The notes: generated from the letters alone by a model not told the origin. A DNA stretch of 64,000 nucleotides from Streptomyces sp. NRRL S-455 (GCF_000717875.1 NZ_JOCT01000002.1:186001-250000), one strand, 5' to 3'. Positions 25,116 to 33,804 are shown, counted from the first letter of the stretch. A program made the numbers and translations.

Positions 25116-25631
25116 ATGCATGCGAAGGACATCCTCATCGACGGCTACAACCGCATCCGCGAAGAAGTCCACGCCACCGTCGAGGGGCTCGGGCCCGACG
25201 CCCTGAGCGCCCGTCCCTCCCCCGGCACCAACTCCATCGCCTGGCTGGTCTGGCACCTCACCCGCGTCCAGGACGACCACGTCGCCGACGCCTTCGACCT
25301 CGACCAGGTCTGGCTGTCCCAGGACTGGGAGAAGCGTTTCGGGCTGGGTCTGCCGCGGCACGACACGGGCTACGGGCACAGCCCGGCCAAGGTCGCCAAG
25401 GTCCGTGTCGATTCGGGTGATCTGCTGACCGGCTACTACGACGCGGTGCACACGCAGACCCTCGACGCGCTGCACGGCCTGGCCGCCAAGGACCTGGAGC
25501 GCATCGTCGACGAACGCTGGGACCCGCCGGTCAGTCTGGGCGTCCGGCTGGTCAGCGTCCTGTCCGACGATCTCCAGCACATCGGACAGGCCGCCTACCT
25601 CAGGGGACTGCTTCAGAGCGCGGCCTCGTAG
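25116..25631 (+). CDS. DinB-family / DUF664 protein
   Basis: A 171-residue four-helix-bundle protein of the DinB superfamily, subgroup DUF664, typical of mycothiol-dependent enzymes. Metal-ligand candidates are seen: His in [13 protein letters not shown] (about 43 and 50) and His in [12 protein letters not shown] near the end (about 154). Start at ATG 25116 ([14 protein letters not shown]) is chosen over ATG 25098. Possible role: thiol transfer or isomerase with mycothiol, unknown substrate. It converges with adenosine deaminase, overlapping it by 19 bases at the 3' ends. Confidence 0.88.
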   Translation: MHAKDILIDGYNRIREEVHATVEGLGPDALSARPSPGTNSIAWLVWHLTRVQDDHVADAFDLDQVWLSQDWEKRFGLGLPRHDTGYGHSPAKVAKVRVDSGDLLTGYYDAVHTQTLDALHGLAAKDLERIVDERWDPPVSLGVRLVSVLSDDLQHIGQAAYLRGLLQSAAS

Positions 25632-26692
25632 CCGGGCAGCACCACGTCCCGAATGAGCGCGTTCCGCTCGTCGAACGGGAGGAACGCGCTCTTCAGGGCG
25701 TTCACCGTCACCGTGCGCAGATCCTCGACGCTCCAGCCCGCCTGCTCGACCAGCAGCGACATCTCGCGGGTCATCGTGGTGCCCGACACCAGCCGGTTGT
25801 CGGTGTTGAGGGTGACACGGAAACCGAGGTCCTTCAGCGCGGTGATCGGGTGTTCGGCGATGGAGGCCGCGGCACCGGTCTGGAGGTTGGAGGTCGGGCA
25901 CATCTCCAGCGCGATGCGCCGGTCGCGCACCCAGCCGGCGAGCCTGCCGAGCTTCCCGGCCGCGAGGTCGGGGATGTCGTCGGTGATGCGCACGCCGTGG
26001 CCGATGCGCTGGGCGCCGCAGATCTGCAGAGCCTGGTGGATGCTGGACAGGCCGTCGGCCTCGCCGGCGTGGATGGTGAACGGCACGCTCTCGCGACGCA
26101 GGTACTCGAAGGCCTCGAGGTGGTCCGCGGCGGGGAAGCCGGCCTCGGCTCCCGCGATGTCGAAGCCGACGACACCGGCGTCCCGGAAGGCGACGGCCAG
26201 GTCAGCGGCCTCGCGCACCCGGTCGAACATCCGCATGCCGCACAGCAGGGTCCCGACGCGCACCGGAGTGCCGGCGGCCGCGGCCTTCGCCATACCGGCG
26301 GCGAGGCCTTCCTGCACGGTCTCGACGACCTCGGCGAGGGTCAGCCCGCCGTTGGTGTTCAGCTCGGGGGCGTACCGCACCTCGCCATAGACGACCCCGT
26401 CGGCCGCGAGGTCGAGGACGTACTCCTCGGCGGTGCGCAGCAGGCCCTCGCGGGTCTGCATGACGGCGAGAGTGTGCTCGAAGGTCGCTATGTAACGCAC
26501 CAGGTCGCCGGAGTTGGCGGCCTCGTAGTACCAGGCGGCGAGCTCTCCGGGGTCGGTGGTGGGCAGGGTGTGTCCGATCGCGTCGGCGAGTTCCACCACG
26601 GTGGCGGGGCGCAGGCCGCCGTCGAGGTGGTCGTGCAACACGGCCTTGGGGAGGCGGCGGATCACTTCGGAATCTACACGCGTAGTAGTCAT
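25613..26692 (-). CDS. add: Adenosine deaminase
   Basis: A 359-residue deaminase that converts adenosine to inosine (zinc TIM barrel). Motifs seen: metal-binding LHDHLDGG (about 19-26), the catalytic IHAGEADG, the GHGVRI segment, and metal-binding Asp in [18 protein letters not shown]. The length and [29 protein letters not shown] start match the ADD family. It is in purine salvage. Streptomyces have several paralogues, so the symbol is generic. The next gene upstream on the same strand (VOC) is 46 bases away. Confidence 0.95.
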   Translation of the reverse strand: MTTTRVDSEVIRRLPKAVLHDHLDGGLRPATVVELADAIGHTLPTTDPGELAAWYYEAANSGDLVRYIATFEHTLAVMQTREGLLRTAEEYVLDLAADGVVYGEVRYAPELNTNGGLTLAEVVETVQEGLAAGMAKAAAAGTPVRVGTLLCGMRMFDRVREAADLAVAFRDAGVVGFDIAGAEAGFPAADHLEAFEYLRRESVPFTIHAGEADGLSSIHQALQICGAQRIGHGVRITDDIPDLAAGKLGRLAGWVRDRRIALEMCPTSNLQTGAAASIAEHPITALKDLGFRVTLNTDNRLVSGTTMTREMSLLVEQAGWSVEDLRTVTVNALKSAFLPFDERNALIRDVVLPGYEAAL

Positions 26693-26737
26693 GGTGGTGT
26701 TTCCTCGAGCAGGTGGTTCGAAACGGACGGGCGGGGG

Positions 26738-27130
26738 TCAGCCGGCGGGCTGGAGCAGATCCCAGCGATTGCCGTACAGGTCCTGGAAGACGGCGACGGT
26801 CCCGTACGGCTCGTGGCGGGGCTCCTCCAGGAACGTCACGCCCGCCGCGGCCATACGAGCGTGATCGCGGGCGAAGTCGTCGGTATGCAGGAAGAACCCG
26901 ACGCGCCCGCCGGCCTGGTCCCCGACCCGGGCGGCCTGCGCCTCCCCCTTGGCGCGGGCGAGCAGCAGTCCGGTGCCCGCTCCCGGAGGCCCGGGGTCGA
27001 CGACGACCCAGCGGGACCCGTCGGGCCTCGGCGCGTCCTCGACGAGCCGGAACCCCAGGGCTTCGGTGTAGAAGCGGATCGCCTCGTCGTAGTCGTCGAC
27101 GACGAGGGTGACCAGGGCGACGCGTCTCAT
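26738..27130 (-). CDS. VOC-family protein (single glyoxalase-like domain)
   Basis: A 130-residue VOC protein. The pattern is VALVTLVVDDYDEAIRFYTEALGFRLVED, then WVVVDPG and GRVGFFLHTDDF, and the ending FQDLYGNRWDLLQ; a probable metal-binding His/Glu set is present. The start is placed at ATG 27130, since the upstream residues in frame are not family-like. This family includes lactoylglutathione-lyase-like and fosfomycin-type enzymes, but the substrate cannot be assigned. It may be co-transcribed with add. Confidence 0.87.
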   Translation of the reverse strand: MRRVALVTLVVDDYDEAIRFYTEALGFRLVEDAPRPDGSRWVVVDPGPPGAGTGLLLARAKGEAQAARVGDQAGGRVGFFLHTDDFARDHARMAAAGVTFLEEPRHEPYGTVAVFQDLYGNRWDLLQPAG

Positions 27131-27259
27131 CGGGACCTCTCGGAGCGGGTGGTTGACCGGAGAGGTTATACGTAAAACTCCCTGCACGCCAACCAGGCCC
27201 GACGATTCTGTAACTACTAGTATGTACACTCATGATCGTCGACCCTGAGGAGGACCCTC

Positions 27260-27655
27260 ATGCCGTTCGTCCGCATAGACACGCTCCGCGCCGGTCCCGA
27301 GCGCCTCGCCGCACTCGGCCGTGCCGTCCAGGACGCCCTGGTCGAGACGATCGGCATCCCGCCGGACGACCGGTTCCAGGTCCTGGTGGATCACGACGGC
27401 ACCAACAGCACCCTGCGCTGCGACGACTACCTCGGCATCCGCCGCGACGACGGCATCGCCTATATCACGATCACGCTGCGCAGCGGTCGCCGGCCCGCGC
27501 AGAAGCAGGCGCTGTACCGGAGGATCGCCGAACTCGCGCACGCGTACGCGGGCACCGAGCCGCGGAACGTTTTCGTCGTGCTGACGGAGAACGAGCCGGC
27601 CGACTGGTCCCTCGGAGAGGGGACGGCGCAGTACCTCGAAGATCCGAGGACCTAG
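27260..27655 (+). CDS. 4-oxalocrotonate tautomerase-family protein
   Basis: A 131-residue tautomerase superfamily protein (tautomerase_2 type). After removal of Met the N-terminal Pro (MPFVRIDT) would be the catalytic base. Other family features are RFQVLVDHDGTN, a turn with GIAYITITLRSGR and the ending PRNVFVVLTENEPADWSLGEGTAQY. GAGGAGG lies about 12 bases upstream. A divergent promoter region with the VOC gene at about 27131-27259 includes an AT-rich segment. Substrate unknown. Confidence 0.9.
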   Translation: MPFVRIDTLRAGPERLAALGRAVQDALVETIGIPPDDRFQVLVDHDGTNSTLRCDDYLGIRRDDGIAYITITLRSGRRPAQKQALYRRIAELAHAYAGTEPRNVFVVLTENEPADWSLGEGTAQYLEDPRT

Positions 27656-27717
27656 GACTCGGGCCTACGCCCCCCGCCCGAGGTGTGACGCTCGCGCACC
27701 CCGCTAGCGTGCCGCTC

Positions 27718-28176
27718 ATGAAGATCACCGAACCGCCTCGGACTCCCGAGCGGCGCAAGGCGGACCTGCTGGACCGCCTGGAGCGCGAGACCGACATCTG
27801 GGCCGCCACCGCTGACGCCGAAGGGGTGCCCTGTCTGGTACCGCTGTGGTTCGTATGGCACGACGAGGCCGTGTGGCTGTGCACCCGGCCGGCCAATCCG
27901 ACGGGCCGCAATCTGCGGGAGGGCCGGCGGACCCGGCTGGCCTTCGGCGACACGCGTGACGTCGTGCTCCTCGACGGTGACGTGGAGACGTTCACGGCTG
28001 CCGAGGTGCCACGGGCCGCGGCCGAGGCGTTCCGTGCGAAGACCGGCTGGGATCCGCGCGAGAAGAACGCCTCGTACGCGTTCTTCCGGGTGCGCCCGCA
28101 CGCGGTGCAGGCGTGGTGCGAGGAGCACGAACTGCCCCGGCGGCACCTCATGCGGGACGGGACCTGGGTGGTCTGA
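27718..28176 (+). CDS. Pyridoxamine 5'-phosphate oxidase-fold protein
   Basis: A 152-residue split-barrel flavin-binding protein. Typical features: DIWAATADAEGVPCLVPLWFVWHDEAVWLCTRP at the N-terminus, RRTRLAFGDTRDVVLLDGDV in the centre and the C-terminal YAFFRVRPHAVQAW. In actinobacteria such proteins bind FMN or F420 and reduce varied substrates, or act as deazaflavin-dependent enzymes. ATG 27718 is the start. It stands 62 bases downstream of the tautomerase gene on the same strand. Confidence 0.88.
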   Translation: MKITEPPRTPERRKADLLDRLERETDIWAATADAEGVPCLVPLWFVWHDEAVWLCTRPANPTGRNLREGRRTRLAFGDTRDVVLLDGDVETFTAAEVPRAAAEAFRAKTGWDPREKNASYAFFRVRPHAVQAWCEEHELPRRHLMRDGTWVV

Positions 28177-28274
28177 GCGCCCGGCGGGCGTGACCGGTGA
28201 GGCGGCGGACGACGACGGCGGGCCGTGCGCCCACCTCGGTCGCTCTCCGAACCCCGGCGGCGTCGGGGGCGCCT

Positions 28275-29186
28275 TCACCTTTCAGCGCTGCTCCGCGACG
28301 CGCTCAACCGGTCCAGTTCCTGGTCGGTGAGGCGGATGGCACCGGCCGCCACGTTCTGTGCCAGGTGCTCGGGGTTGCCGGTGCCGGGGATGACGAGGAC
28401 GTGCGAGCCCTGGTGCAGGGTCCAGGCGATGCGGATCTGCGCGGGGCTCGCACCGTGGGCGCGGGCCACGGCTCGGACGTCCTCGTCGTGGGCCGTGGTG
28501 GCGCCGCGCTCCCCGCTCTCGCCGGCGACGGCGTAGAACGGGACGAAGGCGACACCCTGTTCGCCGCAGATCCGCAGCAGTTCGTCGGCGGTGGGGTCGG
28601 GGCGGTCGATGGCGTATCGATTCTGCACACATACCACCGGCGCGATGGCCTGCGCCTCGGCGAGATGCCGGGCCTCGACGTTGGAGAGGCCGAGGTGCCG
28701 GATCAGACCAGCCTCACGCAGTTCCGCGAGGGCGCCGAAGTGCTCGGCGATCGAGTCGTAGTTCGGCATCCGGCGCAGGTTGACCACGTCGAGGTGGTCG
28801 CGGCCGAGCTGACGCAGGTTCTCCTCGACGTGCCCGCGCAGCTCTTCGGGACGGGCCGAGGTGCCCCACTCCCCGTCGTAGGTCCGGTGGGGGCCCACCT
28901 TGGTGACGATGACGAGGTCATCGGGGTACGGCGCCAGCGCGCTGTTGATGAGTTCGTTGGCGGAGCGCAGTGACGAGAAGTAGAAGGCGGCCGTGTCGAT
29001 GTGGTTCACACCGAGATCGACCGCCTTGCGCAGGACGGCGATCGGCGTGTCCCGGTCGCTCGGTGTGCCGTGGTGGAAGGCGGCGCTGCCCGTCAGCCGC
29101 ATCGCGCCGAAGCCGAGGCGGTGGACGGGCAGGTCGCCGAGTTTCCAGGTGCCGGCGGCGTCCGCGGTGATCATCGGTGAGCTCAT
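28275..29186 (-). CDS. Aldo/keto reductase
   Basis: A 303-residue aldo/keto reductase, third in the window. The N-terminus has VHRLGFGAMRLTG and the catalytic Tyr in HIDTAAFYFSSLRSANELI (a Tyr followed by Phe rather than the usual G), Lys in VTKVGP, and a His-equivalent in the DVVNLRRMP segment where the common His is replaced by Arg (LRRMP), so catalysis may differ. The start ATG 29186 (MSSPMITAD) is chosen; ATG 29174 is also possible. It is in oxidoreduction of unknown carbonyl compounds. Monocistronic, before the PI-PLC gene on the same strand. Confidence 0.88.
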   Translation of the reverse strand: MSSPMITADAAGTWKLGDLPVHRLGFGAMRLTGSAAFHHGTPSDRDTPIAVLRKAVDLGVNHIDTAAFYFSSLRSANELINSALAPYPDDLVIVTKVGPHRTYDGEWGTSARPEELRGHVEENLRQLGRDHLDVVNLRRMPNYDSIAEHFGALAELREAGLIRHLGLSNVEARHLAEAQAIAPVVCVQNRYAIDRPDPTADELLRICGEQGVAFVPFYAVAGESGERGATTAHDEDVRAVARAHGASPAQIRIAWTLHQGSHVLVIPGTGNPEHLAQNVAAGAIRLTDQELDRLSASRSSAER

Positions 29187-29226
29187 CGGCGGAGTCTCAC
29201 ACAGATGGCGGACCGGTGCGGCCGGT

Positions 29227-30594
29227 TCACGGATATGTGTACGAGTTGAGGGCGGCGACGGCGGAGCCCGGGTCACCGCGGTCGTAGTGGTCGACGGCGA
29301 GGAAGGTGGGCTTCTTGCGGGCGGCGGGCTGGCAGAACCGCCGGGCCCGGTCGGCGAGTTTGGTGTTGTCCGTGCCGGCGGTGCCGGTGATCGGGACGTC
29401 TCGGAAGTGGTTCATGACGAACAGGGGACGGAAGCCGGGTTCGGTACGGGTCAGCGGAATGTTGGTGTTCGCGTCGTACCACCGGCTGTAGCAGGACCAG
29501 TCGGACGAACCGACACCCGAGCCCATGGACCAGTGGTTCTCGACGGTCCACTCTCTCTGGTACATGACGCCGAAGCTGTCCCGGGTCAGGCCCGCGGCCT
29601 GGTCGGCGGAGCGGCTGCGGTCGGTGAAGATCAGCAGCCGGTCGTTGCCGGCGATCAGGCCGGCCATGGTCGGCCAGCCGTTCTGCCGGACGCCCGTGAG
29701 GTCCGGCCGGTACAGCACGTCCGACAGTCCGTTGACGCGGGCGAGTTCGTCGCGCAGGACATCCGGCTCGACATAGTCCTCCAGGAAGACGGTGACGACC
29801 TGGTCGGGGTGGGCCTTCAGGAAGTCGACCATGCGCTGGAGGTCGACCCAGAGGGCGACCGGCCTGCTGACGAGGGTGCAGCTGTTGTGGCAGAGGATCG
29901 CGCCGTCCGGGGTCTGGTGGATGTCCAGCATGAACCCACGTACTCCATCCGCGAGTTGGCGTTCGATCCCGCGGGTCTGGTTGGGGACGAGATTGACGAA
30001 GGGCGGGGCGAAGCCGCCGTCGACGCCGTTGGCGTACGCGTTGTGCGTGGTGAGGAAGGTGACCTGGTCCAGGGTGCGGCGATCCTGCGGCGGCATGGGG
30101 GCGGTGGCCGGGTCGACCGGCGTGAGGTACCAGGTGGCGAGGTCACCCGGGCCGCTCAGGGTCAGGCGCGCCGGGTAGTTGGTTCCGGTCGTCCTGGGGG
30201 CCACCGCGAGGTGACGTGCGGTCCCCGGAACCGTGAGGCGGTAGCGGTCGGCGCCGGTCGCCGAGATCTCCCACGCGGCGTCACCGCTCGTGCAGGCGAC
30301 GGTGGCGGCCAGGTCGCCGCTGCGGCCGAGGCAGGTGCCGGGCGCGTCGGTGTTCTCCAGCAGGTACGAGGATCCGCCGGACGTCAACCGCCACTGCTGA
30401 CGATCCTCGTTGCCGCGGGGTCTGTGCTGCTCGACCGCGCCGCCGGTGTCGGCAGCGTTGAGTCCGGTCGTCGCGCTCTGGACGTAGTAGGTGCCCGGTA
30501 CCGGAACAGCGGCGGCGACGGCGGCGGTCGGGGGCGCCACGACCGCTGCGGCCAGCGCGGCGGTCGTGGCGAGCAGGGCCTGGGGGGTGCGCAT
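29227..30594 (-). CDS. Secreted PI-PLC domain protein with N-terminal beta-trefoil lectin-like domain
   Basis: A 455-residue secreted protein. The signal peptide is residues 1-28 (MRTPQALLATTAALAAAVVAPP). From about 35-160 a beta-trefoil-like repeat region (YYVQSATTGLNAAD, EDRQQWRLTSGGSSYLLEN) could bind carbohydrate. From about 165 comes a phosphatidylinositol-specific phospholipase C X-domain: catalytic His in LTTHNAYANG and in CHNSCTLV, with FMLDIHQTPDG. The family hydrolyses PI or related lipids but many Streptomyces members are untested. It lies 65 bases downstream of the chitinase gene on the same strand and may be read through from it. Confidence 0.88.
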   Translation of the reverse strand: MRTPQALLATTAALAAAVVAPPTAAVAAAVPVPGTYYVQSATTGLNAADTGGAVEQHRPRGNEDRQQWRLTSGGSSYLLENTDAPGTCLGRSGDLAATVACTSGDAAWEISATGADRYRLTVPGTARHLAVAPRTTGTNYPARLTLSGPGDLATWYLTPVDPATAPMPPQDRRTLDQVTFLTTHNAYANGVDGGFAPPFVNLVPNQTRGIERQLADGVRGFMLDIHQTPDGAILCHNSCTLVSRPVALWVDLQRMVDFLKAHPDQVVTVFLEDYVEPDVLRDELARVNGLSDVLYRPDLTGVRQNGWPTMAGLIAGNDRLLIFTDRSRSADQAAGLTRDSFGVMYQREWTVENHWSMGSGVGSSDWSCYSRWYDANTNIPLTRTEPGFRPLFVMNHFRDVPITGTAGTDNTKLADRARRFCQPAARKKPTFLAVDHYDRGDPGSAVAALNSYTYP

Positions 30595-30658
30595 GGGAGG
30601 TGCCCTTTCGACATTCGGTCAGGTGCATGACACCTCGCATGACACCACGCGCCCGGCG

Positions 30659-31549
30659 TCAGCAGTAGAGGTTGCCGCCGGGCGTCGTCCCGAGGATCTG
30701 CGTGAACCGCTGGTAGTTGTTCACGCGGCTCTGCACCTGCGCCGGGTTCTTGCCGTCGCACTCCAGCGAGCCGTTGATGCTGCGGATGGTCTGGCCGAAA
30801 CCGGCGCCGTTGACCATGGCGTTGTGCGGGGTCATGGTGCCGGGGCCGGTCTGGGTGTTCCAGTACCACAGGGCCGTCTTCCAGGCCACGGCCGCGTCGT
30901 TCTGCACCAGCCAGGGGTTGTTCAGCAGGTCGATGCCGAGTGCGTCGCCCGCGGCCTTGTAGTTGAAGTTCCAGCTCAGCTGGATCGGGCCGCGCCCGTA
31001 GTAGGCCGCCTGACCGGCCGGACAACCGTAGGGGCGGCTCCAGTCGCAGTAGTGCGGGTAGTTGGCGGTGTTCTGCTCCACCACATGGACCAGCCCGCCG
31101 GTCTCGTGGCTGACGTTGGCCAGGAAGGCGGCGGCCTCCTGCTTCCTCACCGTGTCGCTGCCGGTGTTGGCGAAGCCGGGGTAGGCGCTCAGGGCCGCGG
31201 TGAGGCCGCTGTAGGTGTAGAAGGGATTCCGGTTCGGGAACATCTGGTTGAACTGCGCCTCGGTCACGACGAAGCGGGCGTCGGGCGTGCCCGGGCCGCT
31301 GTCGCAGGCGTACGGCTCCCAGTACCAGGTACTGATGGTCGGGTCATAGCCCGGGTTGGCGTGTTCGGCGATGTAGGCCTTGCCGTCGGTGTAGCGGACG
31401 ATGTCGCCGGCGGCGTACGACTTTCCCGCCACCCAGCTCGGATAGCTGGAGCAGGCGGCGGCGGAGGCGCTGGAGGCGGGCAGCAGCACCGGCGCGGCGC
31501 CCGCGAGGACGAGAGTGGCAAGGACTGCGGAGACACGGCGTCTCGACAC
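30659..31549 (-). CDS. chiF: Secreted family 19 chitinase with chitin-binding domain (ChiF-like)
   Basis: A 296-residue chitinase. The signal peptide is about residues 1-30 (RRRVSAVLATLVLAGAAPVLL), then a CBM5/12-type chitin-binding domain (about 33-82; YPSWVAGKSYAAGDIVRYTDGKAYIA) and a GH19 catalytic domain (about 90-296). The general acid Glu is in FLANVSHETGGL and the second motif YYGRGPIQLSWNFNY is intact; the fold follows plant-type class IV chitinases. Translation starts at GTG 31549 with AAGGAG about nine bases upstream. Two DasR-like boxes lie upstream. The name is from recalled S. coelicolor synteny (SCO7263). Confidence 0.93.
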   Translation of the reverse strand: MSRRRVSAVLATLVLAGAAPVLLPASSASAAACSSYPSWVAGKSYAAGDIVRYTDGKAYIAEHANPGYDPTISTWYWEPYACDSGPGTPDARFVVTEAQFNQMFPNRNPFYTYSGLTAALSAYPGFANTGSDTVRKQEAAAFLANVSHETGGLVHVVEQNTANYPHYCDWSRPYGCPAGQAAYYGRGPIQLSWNFNYKAAGDALGIDLLNNPWLVQNDAAVAWKTALWYWNTQTGPGTMTPHNAMVNGAGFGQTIRSINGSLECDGKNPAQVQSRVNNYQRFTQILGTTPGGNLYC

Positions 31550-31856
31550 GGGATCAACTCCTTCGCGGAGCACGGCCGCAGCCTGAAAAGGGCAGGGCGG
31601 AGCAGGCCCTTGACCGCACGCACCGGTGGACCGGTCACGGCGTGGGGGCGGCCGTGGTGGGGGTGTGGAGGCACACTCAACCGCTTTGGTCTGTACCAGT
31701 CAAGGGTGTAGACCAGTCATCATGCGACGGGCGCCTCAGAAGCCTGATCCGTCCCCTTGTACGGTGCGGATGCCGTGCCGGTGTCGGCCGGCACGGCTCC
31801 AACGACACACCCCCCGGACCGCCGCCCCGCGCAGACCGGCCGCCAGAATTCCTCCC
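31550..31856. other. Intergenic promoter region between chitinase and acyl-CoA dehydrogenase-like genes
   Basis: No gene is seen. It holds two DasR-like boxes at 31685-31717 and the divergent promoters. A GGTG/GGGG-rich stretch lies at about 31640-31675. Confidence 0.6.
31685..31717. promoter_or_regulatory. Two tandem DasR-like (dre) boxes upstream of the chitinase gene
   Basis: The DasR consensus (recalled) is ACTGGTCTAGACCAGT. Copy 1 at 31685-31700 matches 12 of 16 positions (TTTGGTCTGTACCAGT), copy 2 at 31702-31717 matches 13 of 16 (AAGGGTGTAGACCAGT). They share the 8-base ACCAGTCA, 17 bases apart, as in direct repeats of chitinase promoters. They lie 136-168 bases upstream of the start codon. 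Confidence 0.65.
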
Positions 31857-32924
31857 ATGACCTCCCTGCCGCCCGTGCCGTCCAGCCCGCATCCTCTCGT
31901 CACCCGAGCACAGCGGCTGGCGTGTGACCTCCTCGTTCCGAACGCCGAGCGTGTCGACCAGGGGGAGGTACCGGCGAGCCACATCGCCGCGGTGAAGCGG
32001 TCAGGACTGCTCGGCGTGAGCGCGCCGAAGCGGTACGGCGGGGCGGAGGCGCCCGTCGCCGTGGCGCGGGAGACCGCGGAGATCCTGGCGGGGGCGTGCT
32101 GTTCCACATGGTTCGTGCAGACACAGCACCAGACACCGGTGAAGATGCTCGCCACATACGACTCGCCGGCCCGGGCGAAGCTGCTGCGTCCGTTGGCGAC
32201 CGGCGGGTTGCTGGCGGGCATCGCCTACGCCCACGTCCGTGCCTTCCCCCGCGTCCCCGTGCGGGCCGCCGCGGACCGGGGCGGCTGGCGCTTCGAGGGC
32301 AGGGTCCCGTGGTACACGGGCTGGGGTCTGAACGACGTGATGCTGCTGGCGGGTGTGACGGACACGGCCGAGGTGGTGTTCGTCGTCGTCGAGGCCCGCG
32401 AACAGCCGGGGATGCGCCCGTCGGCGCCGATGCGGCTCGCGGCTCTCAGCGCCGCGCGTACGGTCTCCCTGGAACTGGACGGCCTGTGGGTGTCACAGGA
32501 GTCGGTCGTGCTGCGCACCTCGCAGGAGGAGTTCGCCCTGGTTGACCTGCCCAGGGCCGCCAACGCCAGTCCGGCCGTGTTCGGGGTGGCGGCCGCGGCG
32601 CTGGACCTGGTGGCGCACACCCAGGACGGCGAGGAGCCGGCCCGGTCGCTGCGGGCCCGGCTCGACCAGGTCCGGCGGGAGGCCTATGCCCTGGCCGACC
32701 ACCCCGTCCCGCACGAGTCCGTCACGGAACGTCTCGGGGTGAAGACCCGGGCGTACGACGTGATGCGCGCGGCCACGACCGCGGCGATCGTGGCCGGGGG
32801 AGGCCGGTCCATGGCCCTGGACAGCCGGGCCCAGCGGCTGGCTCGCGAGGGGATGTTCCTGCTGGTGCAGGGGCAGACGGCCGAGGCACGACGGACGCAC
32901 CTCGGCGCGCTGGCGTCCGGTTGA
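31857..32924 (+). CDS. Acyl-CoA dehydrogenase-like flavoprotein
   Basis: A 355-residue protein of the acyl-CoA dehydrogenase fold, similar to the monooxygenase/hydroxylase-type members (for example dibenzothiophene or nitroalkane oxidase-like). It has helical N- and C-terminal domains and a central beta domain: GGWRFEGRVPWYTGWGLNDVMLLAG is typical of the substrate/FAD region. The ATG at 31857 is the start. The conserved active-site Glu of true acyl-CoA dehydrogenases was not located by eye, so it may use a different substrate class. It runs divergently from the chitinase and stands alone. Confidence 0.85.
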   Translation: MTSLPPVPSSPHPLVTRAQRLACDLLVPNAERVDQGEVPASHIAAVKRSGLLGVSAPKRYGGAEAPVAVARETAEILAGACCSTWFVQTQHQTPVKMLATYDSPARAKLLRPLATGGLLAGIAYAHVRAFPRVPVRAAADRGGWRFEGRVPWYTGWGLNDVMLLAGVTDTAEVVFVVVEAREQPGMRPSAPMRLAALSAARTVSLELDGLWVSQESVVLRTSQEEFALVDLPRAANASPAVFGVAAAALDLVAHTQDGEEPARSLRARLDQVRREAYALADHPVPHESVTERLGVKTRAYDVMRAATTAAIVAGGGRSMALDSRAQRLAREGMFLLVQGQTAEARRTHLGALASG

Positions 32925-32925
32925 T

Positions 32926-33102
32926 TCAGTCGTCGCCCGACGGAACCACCACCAGGAAGGCATCCGACTCCAGGTCCATCACGACGGTGGCGGGCTCACC
33001 CTCCGCTCGGCGGCGTGCCGCGTACTCCTCCGCCGGCCACGATCCGCGCGGGGCTCCCGCCGGGAACCGCTCCAACACCTTCGCGCTCACGGCCGCTGAC
33101 AC
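32926..33102 (-). CDS. 58-residue conserved-type small protein
   Basis: A short gene (58 aa). Start GTG 33102 with GGGAGGG about eight bases upstream. The product is VSAAVSAKVLERFPAGAPRG followed by a segment with W-P-A-E-E-Y-A-A-R-R-R-A-E-G-E-P and then the hydrophobic beta strand DAFLVVVPSG. It is amphipathic, soluble and acidic at the end. It overlaps nothing and converges tightly on the stop of the acyl-CoA dehydrogenase gene (1 base gap). I do not recognise it, but the codon bias and ribosome site look real. Confidence 0.6.
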   Translation of the reverse strand: MSAAVSAKVLERFPAGAPRGSWPAEEYAARRRAEGEPATVVMDLESDAFLVVVPSGDD

Positions 33103-33232
33103 TCCGCTGCCCTCCCTGTCCCGCGCCGCCTGCCGAGGCGGCGTCGCTCGGTCGTTGTCGTACCCATCCGGTTGCCCCCGATCCGCCCGGACATGTACCG
33201 CCGGGTGAAGACTCCACCCCTCACCGACCTCT

Positions 33233-33265
33233 ACACATAAAGGAAAAATAAGAGCAGAATGGCTT
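33233..33265. promoter_or_regulatory. A-rich leader upstream of the SPW gene
   Basis: The segment ACATAAAGGAAAAATAAGAGCAG is markedly AT-rich for this genome and lies about 70-95 bases upstream of the SPW-repeat gene start, consistent with a promoter. No clear -35/-10 pair was found. Confidence 0.4.
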
Positions 33266-33328
33266 TACCCGGCGCTTACCGCATACCCCACCAGACGCGG
33301 TCGCCCTGCAAGACGAAGGAGACGACTC

Positions 33329-33769
33329 ATGGCCAACGTCTCGCCCAGCAGAGGGGACATAACCAGCCACCCTGATGCCTCTGAAATGCGCGCTCGGTAC
33401 GACCGCATGCTCGGTGGTCGCGAAGTGGCGCTCGTGGACGGACCGGTGTTCCTGCTCGGTCTGTACTGTGCCGCCTCCCCGTGGATAGTCCACTACACGA
33501 CCAGCCAGCCGTCACTCGCCACCCACAACCTGATCATGGGGATCGCGATCGGTCTGCTGGCTCTCGGGTTCACGCGTGCTCCCGAGCGCATGTACGGCCT
33601 GAGCTGGGCCATGTGCGCCCTCGGCGTGTGGTTGATCATCGCGCCGTGGATCGTCGGCGACAGCCCGGACGCCGGTGTCGTGTGGAACAACGTCATCATC
33701 GGTGCACTGGCCGTGATTCTGGGGCTGGTGTGCGCCGGCACGGCGGCGAAGGCCACTCCCAGGCCGTAG
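33329..33769 (+). CDS. SPW-repeat membrane protein
   Basis: A 146-residue membrane protein with four hydrophobic segments after a 40-residue charged N-terminus. The repeat motifs AASPWIVHY (about 50) and IIAPWIVG (about 107) define the SPW family, present in bacteria and archaea as small membrane proteins of unknown function. ATG 33329 follows AAGGAG. It is followed by a strong hairpin terminator and then a GlsB/YeaQ-type gene, another small stress-type membrane protein. Confidence 0.9.
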   Translation: MANVSPSRGDITSHPDASEMRARYDRMLGGREVALVDGPVFLLGLYCAASPWIVHYTTSQPSLATHNLIMGIAIGLLALGFTRAPERMYGLSWAMCALGVWLIIAPWIVGDSPDAGVVWNNVIIGALAVILGLVCAGTAAKATPRP

Positions 33770-33804
33770 ACCCTGCTGAAAGGGATGTTGCCGAAAGGGA
33801 GCCG

